From Pieris napi (taxonomy: Eukaryota; Arthropoda; Insecta; Lepidoptera; Pieridae), in NCBI RefSeq assembly GCF_905475465.1, contig NC_062247.1, forward strand, positions 4,712,001-4,776,000: a DNA stretch of 64,000 nucleotides, in the 5' to 3' direction. The notes under the pieces are model-generated. The model was given only the letters and a program-made list of their open reading frames with translations. It made no database searches and was not told the origin of the DNA. The position numbers and the translations under genes were made by a program. Positions 1 through 10,720 of the stretch are shown here, piece by piece. Positions within the stretch are counted from its first letter, which is position 1, and every line of letters starts with the position of its first letter.

Positions 1-2233
1 CACAATAGCTGCTATCCTAATAGCAAATAAAGTATACATTTTATATGGAAAACTTGAGAATCGCTCCGTGGACTTATTAGGAACTAAATTGATGTATCGT
101 TTGAATGGGATACGTGTAACTATGATATGATAGGAATTTGGATACTTAGGATACAGTATTGATGTATACTACTGTATACTTGACGTTGCCGCGCTTTTTT
201 AATTCGGAATTCTAAAAACACATGAAGTGACAAAAGCAAACTTATTCTTGTCTTTTTTTATTATCTATGAGTTTCCACGCGTCAACGATTCCAAATTCAA
301 ATTTTAAAAACAAATGTTACTTTCTTTTTAAAATTACAATTACTTTAATTTAATTGTCTTCACTGACACATCATTTACAATACAATCTAGATTAAGAAGT
401 AAAGTAATATAAATCTAACCTAATTTACTTATATTTAACAAAAGAAAGTGTCCAATAACATTCTATACAGTCACTATTCTCGTGTTAAACTTTTCCACTT
501 AACACGCACTAACACTAATTCAAATGGTTCAATATGGCACGCGACATTTTTAAGTTTCGAATTCTATCAACTCATTACGCAACAAAATGTCTATGATCCA
601 GAAATCGAAAAAAAAGAATAAACATGCACAGCGCATTTAAAAATTAAACCAAGAAAAATGTTATGTACATGAGAGCTATTTCCGCGACCCCTTTGTAATC
701 AACGTTAATACAGTGTGCTTTATGCTGGGGTTTTTTAACAAACCTTTTAATTTTCTCTTTATACGACCCAACACGGGTTCACCTTGTTAAGCGTTTGCTG
801 TAGTAAATATAAATTAAGATACATAGTATTTCTATAGTAATATTAATTTAAGCTAATGCGTATGGTAATTATTATCATATACAAGGATAGACACATACAA
901 TTATTTATTAGTGATCTTATGTTTCAAATATTATTAATGTAGCTTTGTTGAAAACTACGTATGTTAAAATCAGAGGTCCTAGGATCGATTCCGGGCGAAA
1001 ATTATTTCGAATTGGGCACAGATACATAAAACGGACGAAGCAACGTGCCCCCTTTCAAAGGAAGGCTATTATTAAAGTTTATCACATAATAGGTACGTTA
1101 TATTAACAGTATATGTTACAAGCTATATTTTCTAAAATAAATGACAACTTTGGTAACCATAAATGTTACAAAAAAAAAATCTATGACATAAAGAAATACT
1201 AGTCTGGCTAATGAAAGTAGATAATTGAATTATTTGAAAACTTTCAGATGGCAACACAGAATGTCATTGAATTTCTTAGGTTAGTATGATTTATTGTCTT
1301 GATACTTCATGCAATTACGCATTTTTATTTCTATTATATATTTTTTCCGAATAGTTAACAGGTATAATAGCCTGAACTTTGTTTTATTGATTTTTTGGAT
1401 TCTGATTATTCCGAATAAAGTTGTGTTTTATAGTAAATATAGTTTTAGTTTTCCATGCAATGCTTGTCATTTTAAGTATCTATAATAAAAGGCTAAATAC
1501 GTATAGTATTTAATTTCATAGAAATACATTTACTATCAATGTAAAAAATAATAAAATAAAATCAAGTATCAAGTAAGTTTAATCCACAAAATATATCAAA
1601 CTTTTAGGGATACCGTACTAATTTTTTTTTAATTTGCCGCGCTTTATCGTTATCTTCTTTTATTAGCCAGACTCTAGTAATTTTTGTTTCTGACTAAGCA
1701 ACAAACATTAGTTTTGATATTTTTTGTATGTACCTATTATTTCCTTGCTTATAGCGGTATTGTCAAATAGATTTGTCTTGTTTCAATAAAATTTAATAAA
1801 AACGTAACAGTTTTACAGCCCTTCCATAACGGCCCAGACATAAATCTTTGTGAAACAATTTAAGCTCTTTATACACGAGAAAGATATAAGGAATAATGTA
1901 TACTCACAATATTAAAAGTATTGTAACGTAATTGTATTTATCTAATCTATTATTTACCTAATAAAAAATCGTAACGATAGAGTATAGTTTAACAATAAAA
2001 AAACTTAACATAATTGTTCTAAGGCTCATGGTTGTAATATTCATAACGATACTGGCGAAATGTAAATTCCAAGAAGTTTGTATAACCGAATTGATTATTA
2101 TTTGAAATAGAAGTGCGCAGTTCCTATAGTCTGTGGAAAATTAATGTTTGTCGTATCTGTGGCCGCCCGCTTTGCGTGTTTGTGTTTATACGTTACCTTT
2201 CTTTGACCTTTGGTTTAATCGATTTAAACCCAA
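1..2233. other. AT-rich non-coding DNA
   Basis: No open frame of note and no recognisable gene. A short stretch near 975-1005 has a tRNA B-box-like sequence (aggatcgattcc) and may be the relic of a tRNA-derived SINE, but no A-box is clear. The rest is AT-rich sequence left of the LINE insertion. Confidence 0.6.
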
Positions 2234-2246
2234 TTTATGTGTCTAT
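2234..2246. repeat. Target-site duplication, left copy (LINE)
   Basis: The 13-base sequence tttatgtgtctat occurs here and again, without mismatch, at 6523-6535 right after the LINE's pentamer tail. This fixes both ends of the element and shows insertion by target-primed reverse transcription. Confidence 0.9.
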
Positions 2247-2609
2247 AGGTTCCGTTTCCGGCTGTCATACTGTAAGCATCGTAATTGTGTAGCTCCGTAA
2301 TATTGAGTGCTAAAAAATAATTTCGTACACTGTTCTTGAGACTGCGACGTCACAAAACACAAATCGAAGTGTCGTCCGTGTAGTGGAACTACCGATTTCA
2401 CACAATATCACGTAAGTTCTTGAATTTCAACAAAAGTATCTCCAAAAAGTGATAATTAGAGGTTAGAAATTCACCAATCATATTGAGCATAGACAAAAGA
2501 TCAATGACATTGACACTTGTCACAGTAACAGCTAACTAGTGTTGCCAGAGCAAGTAAATAAAAACTACCACTAATTACGTTCCATAACACGCAGATTTAG
2601 TTTACAAGA

Positions 2610-3374
2610 ATGGAGGATCAGTTTCAACTATTGTTTGATAAAATGAAGAATGAAATCTTGAACCAAACAATAGAATTGAAAGATTCGATAACAAATAATA
2701 TAATGGAGAGATTAGACGAAAAACTTCAACCTATTATAACAGAAAATAGAAACTTAAAAATAAAAGTAGAAAATCTCGAAAAGGAAGTAGAAAGTTTAAA
2801 AAGAGGAAAGAAGCAAAACAATTTGATAATGTTTGGAGTAAATGAAGGCGAAAGGTCTACACAAGAATTAATACAAAATACAATACATATTTTCAAAACT
2901 GACCTTGACATACAATTACAAGAACATGAGATAAACAAAATATATCGTCTAGGAAAGGGAAAGTCTTCTGGAAAACCAAGACCAATTCTGATTTCCTTTA
3001 CGAGCGAATGGAAGAAGAATGAAGTTATGGGAAAGAAGAAAAACTTCAAAAATGTATATGTTACAGAAGACTACACAAAGGAAGTAATAGAGAAAAGGAA
3101 AACGTTGCAGGCGCAGCTAAAAGAGGAGAGAGAAAAGGGAAATATCGCGTACCTGAAATTTGACAAACTAGTAGTAAAAGAAAAAAATACTAACATAAAT
3201 AAGGAAAAGCGCAAAAGAGAAACATCATCATCCCCACAAAACAATGCTCAACCAAGGAAACAACAAACTCTAATGCCGCCGATTAACAATAGACCAAATG
3301 CTTTCGACGTAATGAGGATTAGAGCTAATTCTCTTTCGTCTTTTCCCGCTAAGACAACAACTAACAAAGAATAA
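2610..3374 (+). CDS. LINE ORF1, coiled-coil nucleic-acid-binding protein
   Basis: A 254-residue protein that should coat the element's RNA in the ribonucleoprotein particle. Residues about 28-66 form a heptad-rich coiled coil (LDEKLQ..ENRNLKIKVENLEKEVESLK), fitting a self-associating ORF1 protein. Residues about 69-175 (NLIMFGVNEG through NVYVTEDYTKEV) form a compact domain like the one in many LINE ORF1 proteins, with an RRM-like N-terminal strand. The tail after about residue 190 is strongly basic (NKEKRKRE), suited to RNA binding. There is no CCHC knuckle. It ends in TAA 39 bases before the ATG of ORF2, in the same frame, with no further stop between them. The start is the first in-frame ATG after the 5' UTR. 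I recognise the fold type, not a named family. Confidence 0.8.
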   Translation: MEDQFQLLFDKMKNEILNQTIELKDSITNNIMERLDEKLQPIITENRNLKIKVENLEKEVESLKRGKKQNNLIMFGVNEGERSTQELIQNTIHIFKTDLDIQLQEHEINKIYRLGKGKSSGKPRPILISFTSEWKKNEVMGKKKNFKNVYVTEDYTKEVIEKRKTLQAQLKEEREKGNIAYLKFDKLVVKEKNTNINKEKRKRETSSSPQNNAQPRKQQTLMPPINNRPNAFDVMRIRANSLSSFPAKTTTNKE

Positions 3375-3380
3375 CAATTA
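3372..3380 (+). promoter_or_regulatory. Candidate stop-codon readthrough signal (TAA CAATTA)
   Basis: The ORF1 stop TAA is followed directly by CAATTA, which fits the CARYYA context known from tobamovirus replicase readthrough. Downstream, 13 sense codons lead to the ORF2 ATG in the same frame. The match and the frame are seen directly. Readthrough itself is inferred. Re-initiation at 3414 is the alternative. Confidence 0.55.
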
Positions 3381-3413
3381 ACTGTCGGTAAACGGAAAAA
3401 TAAACAGCTCAAC

Positions 3414-6380
3414 ATGAACCAACATAAAATAACAAAACAAAATACTTCCCCAAGCCGACTGGTCATCGTGGGGAAAAATGACCACGACCCTCTAAAGGAA
3501 AAAAATAACACTAACATGAAAAATAACACTAACATGAAAAACAAAGTAAGTGACATCCACATAGCAACTATTAACTGTCGATCTCTTAGAACACCTGAAA
3601 AACTCCAAGAACTAGAGCTGGCAATAGAAGAGTTAAAGTGGGATATTATAGGTATTAGCGAAATGCGCAGATTTGGAGAAGGTATAGAAAACCATGGCAA
3701 ATACGTACTACATTATAAAGGGGAGACGCCCGGGCTGTATGGAGTTGGATTCATGGTGAAAGCAAATCTAGTCAACAACATAGAAGAACTTAGTGGATTC
3801 TCGGAACGTATTGCAATCCTTAATATAAAACTGCCCGTGAACGGAGATAAAGAAGAGAGATGGTCTATTATACAGGCATATTCACCAACTGAATCTGATA
3901 AAAAAGAGGACGTAAAAACAATTGAGGAATTCTATGAAAATCTCCAAAACGCTATTGATAACGCACACAAAAACGTCATCGTGATGGGAGACTTTAATGG
4001 ACAAATTGGGATTCAAAATAGTGGGGAAGAAAATACCATAGGAAACTATGGGTATGGAAATAGAAGCAAAAACGGAACAAGACTAGTAAACTTTGCACTG
4101 GAAAACAGATTAAGTATTCTAAACAGTTTTTATAAAAGGAAACCATCAAAAAAATGGACATGGATCTCACCCAATGGACAATATAGGAATGAAATCGATT
4201 TTATTATGTCTAATAATAGAAAAGCCTTCAAGAACATTTCGATCATAAACAATTTAAACTTCCACACAGACCATAGGATGGTTCGAGTTGCGATGTCAGG
4301 AATGTTCAAGAAAACAAGACGATTTCAAAATAAACAATTAGCGGTACAATACTCAGGTGACCCTAAACTATTACTTAATAATCTTCAAACATCTCTAGAT
4401 GCCGCGGAATTAGAGAAGAAAGAATATCCATCGATACAAGAAAAATACAACCTATTACTAAATCAACTAAAAACAGTAACCAGAAAAACAAACAAAAGTA
4501 TCAAGAAAGAAGTCTCACTTACAATCAAACAATTATTACAAGAACGAAAAGAACTTTTACGACAAAAGGAAATTAAAGGAAACCGCCAAAGAGTAACAGA
4601 AGTAAGCAAAAAGATCAGTGAACAACTTAGGAAAGAAAGAAAAACTAAAAGATCTAATACAATGAAAAGTTACATAGAAAAGACAGGAGGAATAAAAAAG
4701 GCATTGAAGGAGTTAAACTACAAAAAGGACTGGATACCAAGTATGAGAAAGAAAGATGGCAATAATACAGGTAAAAGACTCGAAATATTAAAAATCGCTA
4801 CAGAATTCTACCGAAACTTATACCAAAGTCAAAAAGAGAAAGACACTATAAAAGAAAACGACGAAATAACTAATGAAGAATATATACCGGAAATAATGAA
4901 GGAAGAAACCATAAAAGCAATAAATACACAAAAACTCGATAAAGCCCCTGGATCTGATCTTGTTACAAACGAACTTCTAAAAGCAACGTTACCAGTAATC
5001 GCTCCAAGACTTACAGATATATTTAATGAAATTATCAAAACGGAAAACATTCCAGAGGATTGGACAAAATCTACAATTATACTACTACATAAAAAAGGTG
5101 ACAAAGGAGATATAGCAAATTACAGACCAATCAGTTTAATGTCCAATATTTACAAAGTGTTTTCAAAAATAATATTATCTAGAATCACAAACACACTTGA
5201 AGAAAATCAACCCAAAGAACAAGCTGGATTCCGTAGACATTTTTCAACAATAGACCACATACACGCCCTTAGACAAATACTCCAGAAATTTAAAGAATAT
5301 AACAAAATTTACTACATAGGGTTCGTGGATTTCAACAAAGCATTCGACACACTTGAACATAGATTTATCTGGGACGCACTAAAAGATCAAGGCGTACATG
5401 CAAAATACATACGGATACTGAAAAACGTATACACAAAAAGCACCGCACAAGTAAAACTAGAATCTATAGGCGAAGAATTTCCGGTTGAGAGAGGTGTACG
5501 CCAGGGAGACCCAATTTCACCAAAAATATTTGCAGCAGTTCTGGAAATGATATTCAGAAATCTGGATTGGACGAATAAAGGACTAAATATAAATGGCGAA
5601 AATCTGAGCCACCTACGCTTTGCAGACGACCTAATCTTATTTTCGGAAAACCCGAAAACCCTAAAGGAAATGTTGCAACAGTTAGCGGAAGAAAGTAAGA
5701 AGGCAGGCCTGTCAATGAACTTATCGAAAACAAAAGTAATGTCTAACTCCTCACAAACAGAGTCCATAACAGTAAATGATGAAGAAATAGAGTATGTAAA
5801 GGAGTATGTGTATTTGGGACAGTTAATATCTACTGAGGAATGTATGCAAAAAGAAATAGAAAGAAGAATAACTAATACTTGGAAGAGATATTGGTCACTC
5901 AGTGAAGTCATGAAGAACCAGGATATGTCTATGAGGAACAAGAGGAGAATATACAATATGTGTATCTTACCATGCTTACTATATGGGTGCCAAACATGGG
6001 CATTGACAGAAGAACAAGCAAGGAAAATAAAAGTTTGTCAGAATGGAATGGAGAGAAGCACAATAGGAATTAAAAGAAAAGACCGAGTTAAACTAAAATG
6101 TATCAAAAACAAAACAAAATTTAAGAATGCATACACAACATACAAGTGCTTAAAGTGGAGGTGGGCTGGACATATGATAAGAGAGAAGAAGGAGAAATGG
6201 ACGAGAATAATAACAGAATGGCAACCACGAGATAGTAAAAGAAACAGAGGCAGACAGACTAGAAGATGGGAGGACGACATCAAAAAAGTGGCGGGCCCAA
6301 TATGGACGCGCATAGCGAAAAATAGAACAGAGTGGAAATCTTTAGAGGAGGCCTATGTCGAAAGACAAGCTGAAATGTAG
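3414..6380 (+). CDS. LINE ORF2, endonuclease / reverse transcriptase
   Basis: A 988-residue enzyme for target-primed reverse transcription. The N-terminal 45 residues are low-complexity and hold a tandem 18-base duplication (NNTNMK twice). Endonuclease spans about 48-295, with the metal and catalytic residues in place: N54 (ATINCRS), E83 (ISEMR), D193 and N195 (GDFNG), D262 (NEIDFI) and D286-H287 (TDHR). A charged linker follows to about 480. Reverse transcriptase spans about 490-790, with YRPISL, AGFR, FVDFNKAFD, RQGDPISP and FADD (D738-D739). The C-terminal part has CLLYGCQTW and a W-AGH motif followed by a basic GRQTRRWEDD segment, typical of RTE-like ORF2. There are no internal stops. It may start at 3414 by re-initiation or be read through from ORF1, since both share a frame. 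Confidence 0.92.
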   Translation: MNQHKITKQNTSPSRLVIVGKNDHDPLKEKNNTNMKNNTNMKNKVSDIHIATINCRSLRTPEKLQELELAIEELKWDIIGISEMRRFGEGIENHGKYVLHYKGETPGLYGVGFMVKANLVNNIEELSGFSERIAILNIKLPVNGDKEERWSIIQAYSPTESDKKEDVKTIEEFYENLQNAIDNAHKNVIVMGDFNGQIGIQNSGEENTIGNYGYGNRSKNGTRLVNFALENRLSILNSFYKRKPSKKWTWISPNGQYRNEIDFIMSNNRKAFKNISIINNLNFHTDHRMVRVAMSGMFKKTRRFQNKQLAVQYSGDPKLLLNNLQTSLDAAELEKKEYPSIQEKYNLLLNQLKTVTRKTNKSIKKEVSLTIKQLLQERKELLRQKEIKGNRQRVTEVSKKISEQLRKERKTKRSNTMKSYIEKTGGIKKALKELNYKKDWIPSMRKKDGNNTGKRLEILKIATEFYRNLYQSQKEKDTIKENDEITNEEYIPEIMKEETIKAINTQKLDKAPGSDLVTNELLKATLPVIAPRLTDIFNEIIKTENIPEDWTKSTIILLHKKGDKGDIANYRPISLMSNIYKVFSKIILSRITNTLEENQPKEQAGFRRHFSTIDHIHALRQILQKFKEYNKIYYIGFVDFNKAFDTLEHRFIWDALKDQGVHAKYIRILKNVYTKSTAQVKLESIGEEFPVERGVRQGDPISPKIFAAVLEMIFRNLDWTNKGLNINGENLSHLRFADDLILFSENPKTLKEMLQQLAEESKKAGLSMNLSKTKVMSNSSQTESITVNDEEIEYVKEYVYLGQLISTEECMQKEIERRITNTWKRYWSLSEVMKNQDMSMRNKRRIYNMCILPCLLYGCQTWALTEEQARKIKVCQNGMERSTIGIKRKDRVKLKCIKNKTKFKNAYTTYKCLKWRWAGHMIREKKEKWTRIITEWQPRDSKRNRGRQTRRWEDDIKKVAGPIWTRIAKNRTEWKSLEEAYVERQAEM

Positions 6381-6489
6381 AAACGACCGTTTACCGATAC
6401 CGGATTTATGAAAAGAAAAGAAACTGTTAAAAGTTATAAACGTATTTGTAAGAAAAATTACTGTAAAAATAAGTTCAGCAATAAAGGCT

Positions 6490-6522
6490 ATTTTATTTTA
6501 TTTTATTTTATTTTATTTTATT
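6490..6522 (+). repeat. (ATTTT)n pentamer tail of the LINE
   Basis: A tandem ATTTT/TTTTA run directly before the right target-site duplication. It serves as the element's 3' tail in place of poly(A). The body ends just before it with the hexamer AATAAA in 'gcaataaaggct'. Confidence 0.85.
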
Positions 6523-6535
6523 TTTATGTGTCTAT
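6523..6535. repeat. Target-site duplication, right copy (LINE)
   Basis: Exact second copy of tttatgtgtctat from 2234-2246. Confidence 0.9.
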
Positions 6536-6741
6536 GAAACTATACATGATTAGGTATAAATAAATCAGCAATACTTCAATAAACTTGAATTATTTACGCA
6601 TGTCATGGTGAAAACAATTTTTTAGTTACCTTAAAAAAATACATTTTATTCTTTAAGAAAAATAAACGTTAAATATTATATAAGAATAAGATTTAGCTAT
6701 ATTTTAATAAAAAAAGACCGTACGCTGGAGTAATATATATT

Positions 6742-7175
6742 ACTAGCTGGCCTGGCGAACATCGTACCGCCTAACAGTCGCTTCTTTATTTTTTTAAATA
6801 CTTATTGTGCTATTCGGGACACCGATCTAGCTAGTAAGATAAAAAAAAGAAAGTTGATAAGACAACAAATACATTATGTCAAAAAATAAAAATTTACCTT
6901 CCTGGAACCCCTCCACTAACACTTGAACTTTATGAAATGGTATTAAAGTTCAAATTGCCTTTAAATATTATTATGAATATTTTGTATGGGAATATAGAAA
7001 AGTGTTGTTTTTAGACTTTTTCACTCAATTTTTTTAAAATTTTTCTCTCTGTAAGAAGCATCCCCGTACAAGTTCAAGGAATATTATAAAAAAAGAATCA
7101 GACAAATCGGTCAAGCCGTTTTCATGTTATGTCGTGACAACGGAAAACGGGTTTCATTTTAATATAGTATATAGA
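6742..7175 (-). mobile_element. Helitron-like non-autonomous repeat
   Basis: On the minus strand it starts near 7175 with a TC-TATATA leader and a conserved segment (aaatgaaacccgttttccg), and ends at 6742 with ...CAGCTAGT. The same repeat lies in the opposite direction at 48486-48898, alike over almost its whole length, with about 20 extra bases here. TC start, CTAGT end and lack of terminal inverted repeats fit lepidopteran Helitrons. No Rep/helicase is encoded. The base after CTAGT is A, not the usual T, so the exact boundary and class are not certain. Confidence 0.6.
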
Positions 7176-7690
7176 TATAGTCGCTCAACTACGCCCACAC
7201 AAAACACACACACACAAACTGTGTAATTAAGTATAATAAAGTGAAATTTAATGAATCAACAACAGATTAGTGACCTATATTTACATGTTAAGTGCCTTAG
7301 TTTCATTTAAAATTGAAACAAAGTTATTGAATGATTCTAATTCATGCATAGGTGGCAGAAGACTTGTGCTATATGTATTTTGATGTGACAAGGTTCCAGC
7401 TTATTACCAATATGCGAGTGTCGCCATTAATTTTAATCTAAAATATTATTCCTTAGTATTCTGTAGATAGCCTTATAGTCGCTGTGGAATTATCAATCAA
7501 TCTATTGTTAGTACAGTATCTATTCCGAGACAAAAATTTGTTGCTCTCCCCAGAGGCGACAACTTTCTTTTCCATTACGTGTTATAACAATACAGTTATG
7601 CCGTTTATTTATTTTCGATTGTACTATTGAAATAGTCTTATATATAATATCTAATATATAAGTCTTAAATATATACACTCATATATTTTA
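7176..7690. other. Non-coding DNA, nothing recognised
   Basis: AT-rich spacer with a short (CA)n run near 7199-7216. I see no gene or repeat family. Confidence 0.5.
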
Positions 7691-7692
7691 AC

Positions 7693-7835
7693 ATTTGCTC
7701 GTACGGTGAAGGAAAACATTTTGAGAAAACCGGCATTGTACCTAAAAGTCGACGGCTGTGTCAGGCACAGAAGGCACATCTACCTATAAAACAAATGATC
7801 ACGAAACATAAATCTGACACACATCTAAAAGATAG
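7693..7835 (+). mobile_element. SINE fragment (core region only)
   Basis: Holds the lepidopteran SINE core: cggtgaaggaaaacat, then a caccgg/cggcat segment, a gtcgacggctgtgtcaggcac segment and the 'acaaatgatcacga' part of the tail. The tRNA-derived head with its A and B boxes is missing, so this copy is truncated. Better copies are at 13258-13561 and 53320-53615. Confidence 0.65.
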
Positions 7836-7839
7836 CGAC

Positions 7840-9180
7840 GCAGGTTTTCTTTTCTTTTATATCATCACTATACCAGGTTGATATATATAAATTGTTGATC
7901 GATAATATTTCTGCGTACCAAGTGTGTAAGAAATTACATTTTTTACAATTCACAATTTTGATGATAATAAATTTCATGCAATAGCAAAAGCCTATTGACA
8001 CCTAAGAATTATGTAGCACCAACAAAACTGAGAAGGGAAGTTGGCTTATCCAATTATTTGCAGAATATAAATCAGCAAATAAAGAGACACAAGGATGACG
8101 AAAATGAATGAATTTACATTCGTGAAATAGTTAAAGAGATTTGCATACACATTTTGTTAAATAGGTGTTCATTGTATACTGTAAGAACAGGAAGTAATAA
8201 CATCGAACGATATTAATGTACGTTTTAGTAGTGGGTTCGCACATTCTTAATTTAAATGTAGGTTTCATTTGGGTTGCCAGAAAAATAAATCATTAAATCA
8301 AATCAATACATGTATGATATATATTTATAATTATGTGTTGGTAAAAGATTTCCTAAGAAACAATTTAATAATCGATTTATGTATCAATACTGTTTGTCTC
8401 GTTTTCCCGAATATAAATTATTAGGATAGTGGGCTGATGAGTGGCTCCCACGAGGCCCTAAGCACATTTATCATCTGTGTATGGAACAGTTAATTTTACT
8501 GGTAATACCATTACTTAACGTATTGATTTTAGTTATAGTCTGTTATAGCAATAATTCAATTTTAATCTGCTTATTTGGCTTTACTATTTAGCTGCGTTTG
8601 CGTTACTGCAATACAACTACCGCAGGCGGTCAAGGCGGTTAGAATGTAATTTTTGTATGTAAATAGTTTAATTTATATTTTGTATCTGTGTTTTATTTTT
8701 TTTAATTATGTAGAATATTTGGGGACACAATAATTAAATAAATATAACTAGTTATTTGTATAGTTACGTATTTGAAAGGGTTTCATTAATTTTATTTCCT
8801 TGGTGAGTTCTGAAAATATCATCTGACTTTGATAATTGGATATTCTTTCAAACCAAAAGCAGCAGCTGAATATGATGAAATAGTTTTTTTAAATTTTTCT
8901 TCGAAACATTACAAAATCTTTCCATCGCTTCGTATATAACTCATAACATTATCCTTACCTATATTATTTACCTTATTACCTTTAGACACAACATACGACA
9001 AGGAAATTCCCTAAAACTTTGTTATATAATATTAAACCGACGCACTAAATATATCACTTTAAAATGTTTATAGCACTTAAATATTTTTTACTCAAGAAAA
9101 TGACTGTACGTTTCGGCATGTAAGCACTGAATGGCGCTGTCGCAACGTTTAGAAGTGACTGTAGTGGAAGTGGAGTATTT
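7840..9180. other. AT-rich non-coding DNA
   Basis: No gene or intact repeat seen. At 8434-8455 a CTGATGA followed by a short GTGG/CCAC hairpin looks like part of a hammerhead ribozyme, but the core does not complete (see rejected items). Confidence 0.5.
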
Positions 9181-9184
9181 CAAT

Positions 9185-9560
9185 TGGCTTTGCATAGATA
9201 TATTGGTTCCCACTGCATCTTCTATTGCATATATTATGGGGAGTTCTCTGAAGAGTTGTTCGGACTAACAGATGATAGCACACAGATGTGTCTGAATGTT
9301 TTCGTGGTAAGGTAGAATTGCATCTGTTTCACCTCGACGCCTGGCGTTCCACAACACAGCGCTTAAGGCAGTTCTGATACGCACCAACTAGAAGTGGATC
9401 CAGCAGCCAGTAGAGATTTTTCTGCATCATTGCGACTAAGGAGGCTTCAAGAAAAGAGTACTTACTATTTTACCACACTCTTAACACACTCGTAAGCATC
9501 CCAGTGTTGCCGGTATCCATGGTTAGCACTCATAAAAAACATCTCAATATCTATTGGCCT
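9185..9560 (+). mobile_element. Decayed LINE 3' end (CR1/Jockey-like)
   Basis: Matches in pieces the copy at 10376-10720: gagttctctgaagagttgttcgga, then a ...gttccacaacacagcgctt segment, then a gcttcaagaaaagagtacttact segment that corresponds to the 3' UTR. Stops and indels break the frame throughout. Confidence 0.55.
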
Positions 9561-9628
9561 TCAGGTTTACCAGTCAGTGCTCAGATTGGTCTACTAGCAC
9601 TGCACCCCTTAGTTTGTCCACAAGTATA

Positions 9629-10067
9629 CAGCCCTGCGATTCTGTAACTCACTTTTCGAACTCACACAGCGGTTTTCGCATCGGCGGTCGCTCTCAAATC
9701 AGTCGTGAATCAGTCATTATTTATTTATTTTAATTAGTTCGTAGTTCGTCATAGCCGTATAAACATTTATCGTATGTTGAAGAGGGATACACTCAAAGTA
9801 TTTTAATGAAGCCGCTAACAAAGAAAAACTCAATGGAAATATGCAATATATGTTGTACTATAATCACTACATACTATTCGAATAACATCTCTAAATATTG
9901 TATTTATTTAGTTAATTCCAACACAGATATAAACAATAAACTACAAGCTCCCACCTTATCAGAATGCCAAATTATAAAATGACTGCTTCACGACTGATTT
10001 GAGAGCGACCGCCGATGCGAAAACCGCTGTGTGAGTTCGAAAAGTGAGTTACAGAATCGCAGGGCTG
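9629..10067. mobile_element. Foldback / long-TIR element, copy 1
   Basis: Inverted arms of about 88 bp (9629-9716 and 9980-10067) begin cagccctgcgattctg and end with its reverse complement. They enclose about 260 bp of AT-rich DNA without an ORF. The right arm is followed inward by a gaatgcca...ctcccacc segment that also occurs inside copy 2 at 55899-56143. Target-site duplications are not clear. It is non-autonomous, and I do not recognise the superfamily. Confidence 0.75.
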
Positions 10068-10375
10068 TTCTTAGTCGAGCAAAAATTGCTTCATAAAATG
10101 AAAATATTCTATGTAATGTAGCGAAGGTAAGTTTTACATTTATTACATACATTGTCGCTATACTGTCATTTCAATAAATTTCATGAAATATTTCCACAAA
10201 CATTTAAACCGTCCACACGAAAGCTTTAATTTCCTGTCTACTTCGTTTCAACGGTTCCTTTGTCTCACATACTGGTACTGAGTTAGACTTGCGACTAGTC
10301 GTGCGATTTCGAAATATTGATGCAAATTTAGTATTAGCTATAGAAAGCCACAGCCAGCATCGGAATACTTGACAT
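10068..10375. other. Non-coding spacer
   Basis: No gene or repeat recognised. The short minus-strand frame that covers part of it has no recognisable content. Confidence 0.45.
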
Positions 10376-10720
10376 ATCGTGGCATTGCGTAGAGATGTGT
10401 GGTCACTCACCATCTTCTACCGCGTATACCACGGAGAGTGTTCAGAGGAGTTGTTCGGACCTGCAGCTAAGTTCCATCACCGGACGTGGAGGCAGAATAC
10501 AAAATTCCACCCGTATTATACCCGTGCGTCCGCCGTTCCACAACTGAGCGCTTTTAAGGCACTTTTTGCCGCGCACCACCGCTATGTGGAACCAGCTGCC
10601 CACTGAAGTATTTCCGAACCAATTCGACTTAGGGTCCTTCAATAAAAGAGCGTACCAATTCTTGACAATGACATAACATTAGGTGTGCCTGCTGCCCGTT
10701 TGCCTCCTTTAACGAAAAAA
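10376..10720 (+). mobile_element. LINE 3' end, CR1/Jockey-like reverse-transcriptase tail
   Basis: The reading frame at 10379-10606 carries the C-terminal LINE signature RRDV..LTIFYRVYHGECSEELFGPAA.FHHRT, followed after a frameshift by an ELPTEVFP-like part and then the common lepidopteran 3' UTR (aagagcgtaccaattctt...gcctgctgcccgtttgcct). Only the last 100 or so codons remain and they are broken, so it is a 5'-truncated dead copy. Related tails lie at 9185, 12180, 21515, 25255, 33308 and 60930. Confidence 0.75.

Larger units (their letters stand above)
2247..6522 (+). mobile_element. Full-length RTE-type non-LTR retrotransposon
   Basis: A 4,276-bp element bounded by perfect 13-bp target-site duplications. 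It has a 363-bp 5' UTR, ORF1 (2610-3374), ORF2 (3414-6380) and a short 3' UTR ending in an (ATTTT)n tail instead of poly(A). ORF2 starts with an apurinic-type endonuclease and has a reverse transcriptase with an FADD active site. The sequence style (WTWISPNGQYRNEIDFI; YRPISLMSNIYKVFSKII) is that of the RTE/BovB group, and the simple-repeat tail fits that group. Having a separate coiled-coil ORF1 is less usual for classical RTE and suggests an RTE-X or Proto2-like relative. Both frames are open and the duplication is exact, so the insertion is young. A related, decayed 3' end lies at about 20870-21130 on the other strand. Confidence 0.9.

Noticed and set aside
970..1005. tRNA-like B-box aggatcgattcc
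   Set aside because: No A-box at the right distance and no cloverleaf. At most an old SINE trace.
5387..5956. A 189-residue minus-strand frame inside LINE ORF2
   Set aside because: It is the mirror of the conserved reverse-transcriptase coding sequence and has no motifs of its own.
8434..8455. Hammerhead-ribozyme-like CTGATGA plus a GTGG/CCAC stem
   Set aside because: The base triplet after stem II is GAG instead of the required GAA, and no matching stems I and III are visible.
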